Shown in pieces: positions 39,094-40,363 of a stretch of 40,363 bases of DNA. Made by a program: the position numbers and the translations under genes. A model generated the notes under the pieces. The model did not search any database and had not been told where the DNA came from. It was given only the letters and a program-made list of their open reading frames with translations. Each line of letters opens with the position of its first letter. The first letter of the stretch is position 1. The DNA comes from Chalciporus piperatus (lineage: Eukaryota; Basidiomycota; Agaricomycetes; Boletales; Boletaceae). Location: positions 1 to 40,363 of the forward strand of contig JBBPTG010000220.1 of NCBI GenBank assembly GCA_038093975.1, given 5' to 3'.

Positions 39094-40285
39094 ATGTCCT
39101 CCCGTCTCACAGCTCTGTTCGGTTCCGTCGCAGCTGAACCCGTCGACGAAAGAGCCGCGGCCGCTAAGGCCTTCAAGGATGCCACGGAACTGTTGCTCGA
39201 CCTTGCCATGTGCGCGCCAGACGACAAAGAAGACTTGGCAGAGGACCAGCGGCTCTGGGTGACGAGATGGAATGCCGCCATGGTGAGTTGCGTTGGTCTC
39301 TTCCGTGTCCGCGCTTACAACGGAAGTACTTCAGAGAGCCATGGAGCCGACGAAGGCTGCGGCTGCGGCGTTAGGCGTGCCCACGGTCATTCCCACACGG
39401 TCTCTCCAAGCCCTCGAAGAGGCAGAGGCTGCCCACGTCAAGTGGTCCGGGGAAGAGGCGGATAGGATCGAGGCGGCGAAGACCCAAGACGACGACGCGG
39501 AACCGGACACCACGATGGGCGACGAGACTGGGAGCGCTGAAAAGCCTCCAACCAGTGCCACCCCTCGTTCCACTCCCTCAATCCACGCTTCCATCGGTAG
39601 TTCCGGCAAGGTATCCGTGGTCCTCGCTCGACCAACGCGTAAAGTAAGTTGCGGATTGATAAGGAGCTATTCCACCGGTTAACCATTGCCTGGCGCAGCG
39701 ATCGCGGGTCTCCATGGACGAGGACGAAGAAGAGGATGAGGAACCCGGTACCGTCGAGCACCACCCGCCGTGCGTCAAGTGCGCAACCGCCAAGGTTCCG
39801 TGCCGTGGCATGCCCGACCGCACCTGCCTCAAGTGTGCGAAGCTGAAGGTTGCCTGCAACAAGGCAGGTGGACGAGGAGGAAAGAAGGCGACGGCCAAGG
39901 CGGCTGAGAAGCCCAAGAAAGCGGTCCCTGCGAAAGCAGAACCGAAGGCCCACAGTAAGTCCCCGTCGTTGCCGTATCATCCGTACTAATACGTTGTTCC
40001 GTTGCTTTTGCAGTTCGCGCGGTCAGGGCATCGACGTCCCGGGTCCGTCGACCCCAGACTCCCGAGTCCATTCCGGACTCGGACGTCGAACTCGTCACGC
40101 CAAAGCTGAAGACGAAAGGCAAGGCGAAGGTGGGGACGGTTGAGGGTATGCAAACGGCGATCGCGGAAGTGGAGGCCGCCGTGCAGTCGTCCCGGGGGCT
40201 GGTGCGCAAGGCCGAGGAGCAGCTTGACCAGGCCATGGGTAAGCTGGCGGATCTGAGGGCGATGGTCGCTGCCCTCGACAAGTAG
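39094..40285 (+). CDS. Protein with Zn2Cys6-type cysteine cluster
   Basis: Exons 39094-39282, 39335-39643, 39699-39954 and 40014-40285 join to 341 aa; the ATG follows a strongly pyrimidine-rich leader. Residues 191-219 contain six cysteines spaced C-X2-C-X6-C-X7-C-X2-C-X6-C, the exact spacing of the fungal binuclear zinc cluster. Basic residues normally found between the second and third cysteine are weak (one Lys), so DNA binding is uncertain. An acidic run (MDEDEEEDEEPG) precedes the cluster, a Lys/Ala-rich basic region (about 221-250) follows, and the C-terminus (about 285-341) is a predicted coiled coil. Unlike typical Zn2Cys6 factors, the cluster is central and there is no fungal-specific transcription factor domain. 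Intron 3 has a perfect TACTAAT branch site. Confidence 0.7.
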
Positions 40286-40335
40286 GTTTCTTTCGTCCAT
40301 ATCCAACGTTTGTAACTTGTACGAATATCAATCCA

Positions 40336-40363
40336 TCCGTGTCCGTGTCCGTGTCCGTGTCCG
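40336..40363 (+). repeat. Short TCCGTG tandem repeat at window end
   Basis: Hexamer TCCGTG repeated at least four times up to the end of the window; its full length is not visible. Confidence 0.8.

Overview
The window looks like nuclear DNA of a filamentous basidiomycete, probably an agaricomycete. The genes carry many short introns (about 45-75 nt) with GT..AG ends and CTRAY-type branch sites. They include recognisable fungal proteins (Bre1, ribosomal protein S10, allantoin-degradation enzymes), typical agaricomycete families (a G-domain protein, HRD/DFG kinases, an F-box-like family) and fungal Ty1/copia and Ty3/gypsy retroelements. All exon models were made by hand from splice signals and reading frame.

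Layout. 1-890 is unassigned. 890-8200 is a segmentally duplicated block: the 5' part of an allantoicase gene and a divergently oriented protein-kinase gene occur as two complete kinase copies (1511-2873 and 5873-7295, minus strand) and two truncated allantoicase relics, with an unrelated 294-aa hypothetical gene between them (3313-4459). The intact allantoicase (7820-10158) is fused in one reading frame to ureidoglycolate lyase, giving a predicted bifunctional 558-aa ureide-degradation enzyme. 10311-13450 is the H2B ubiquitin ligase Bre1 (14 exons, 805 aa, C-terminal RING).

14492-19046 (minus strand) is the 3' part of a G-domain gene, and it holds the most striking feature. Between two conserved, phase-0 exons lies a 69-bp-period array of 43 units. 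Read on the coding strand, every unit contains a YAG acceptor, exactly three nucleotides, then a GTAAGT donor, usually with a CTRAY branch site. The three nucleotides vary (12 different sense codons, no stops) while the splice signals do not. Two more single-codon exon candidates lie just outside the array in unrelated sequence. The region reads as a train of about 45 potential one-codon microexons.

19050-31160 is a retroelement-rich tract: an LTR-like block with helically phased TGAGTCA sites, a non-coding repeat-rich stretch, a full-length copia element (21988-27679, identical-length 184-bp LTRs, protease frame broken twice) and a 5'-truncated gypsy element with its 3' LTR, which appears to cut off a neighbouring minus-strand gene. 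31160-38990 holds small, decayed or uncertain genes plus intact RPS10 (35146-35805). 39094-40285 encodes a 341-aa protein with a perfect Zn2Cys6-type cysteine pattern and a C-terminal helix.
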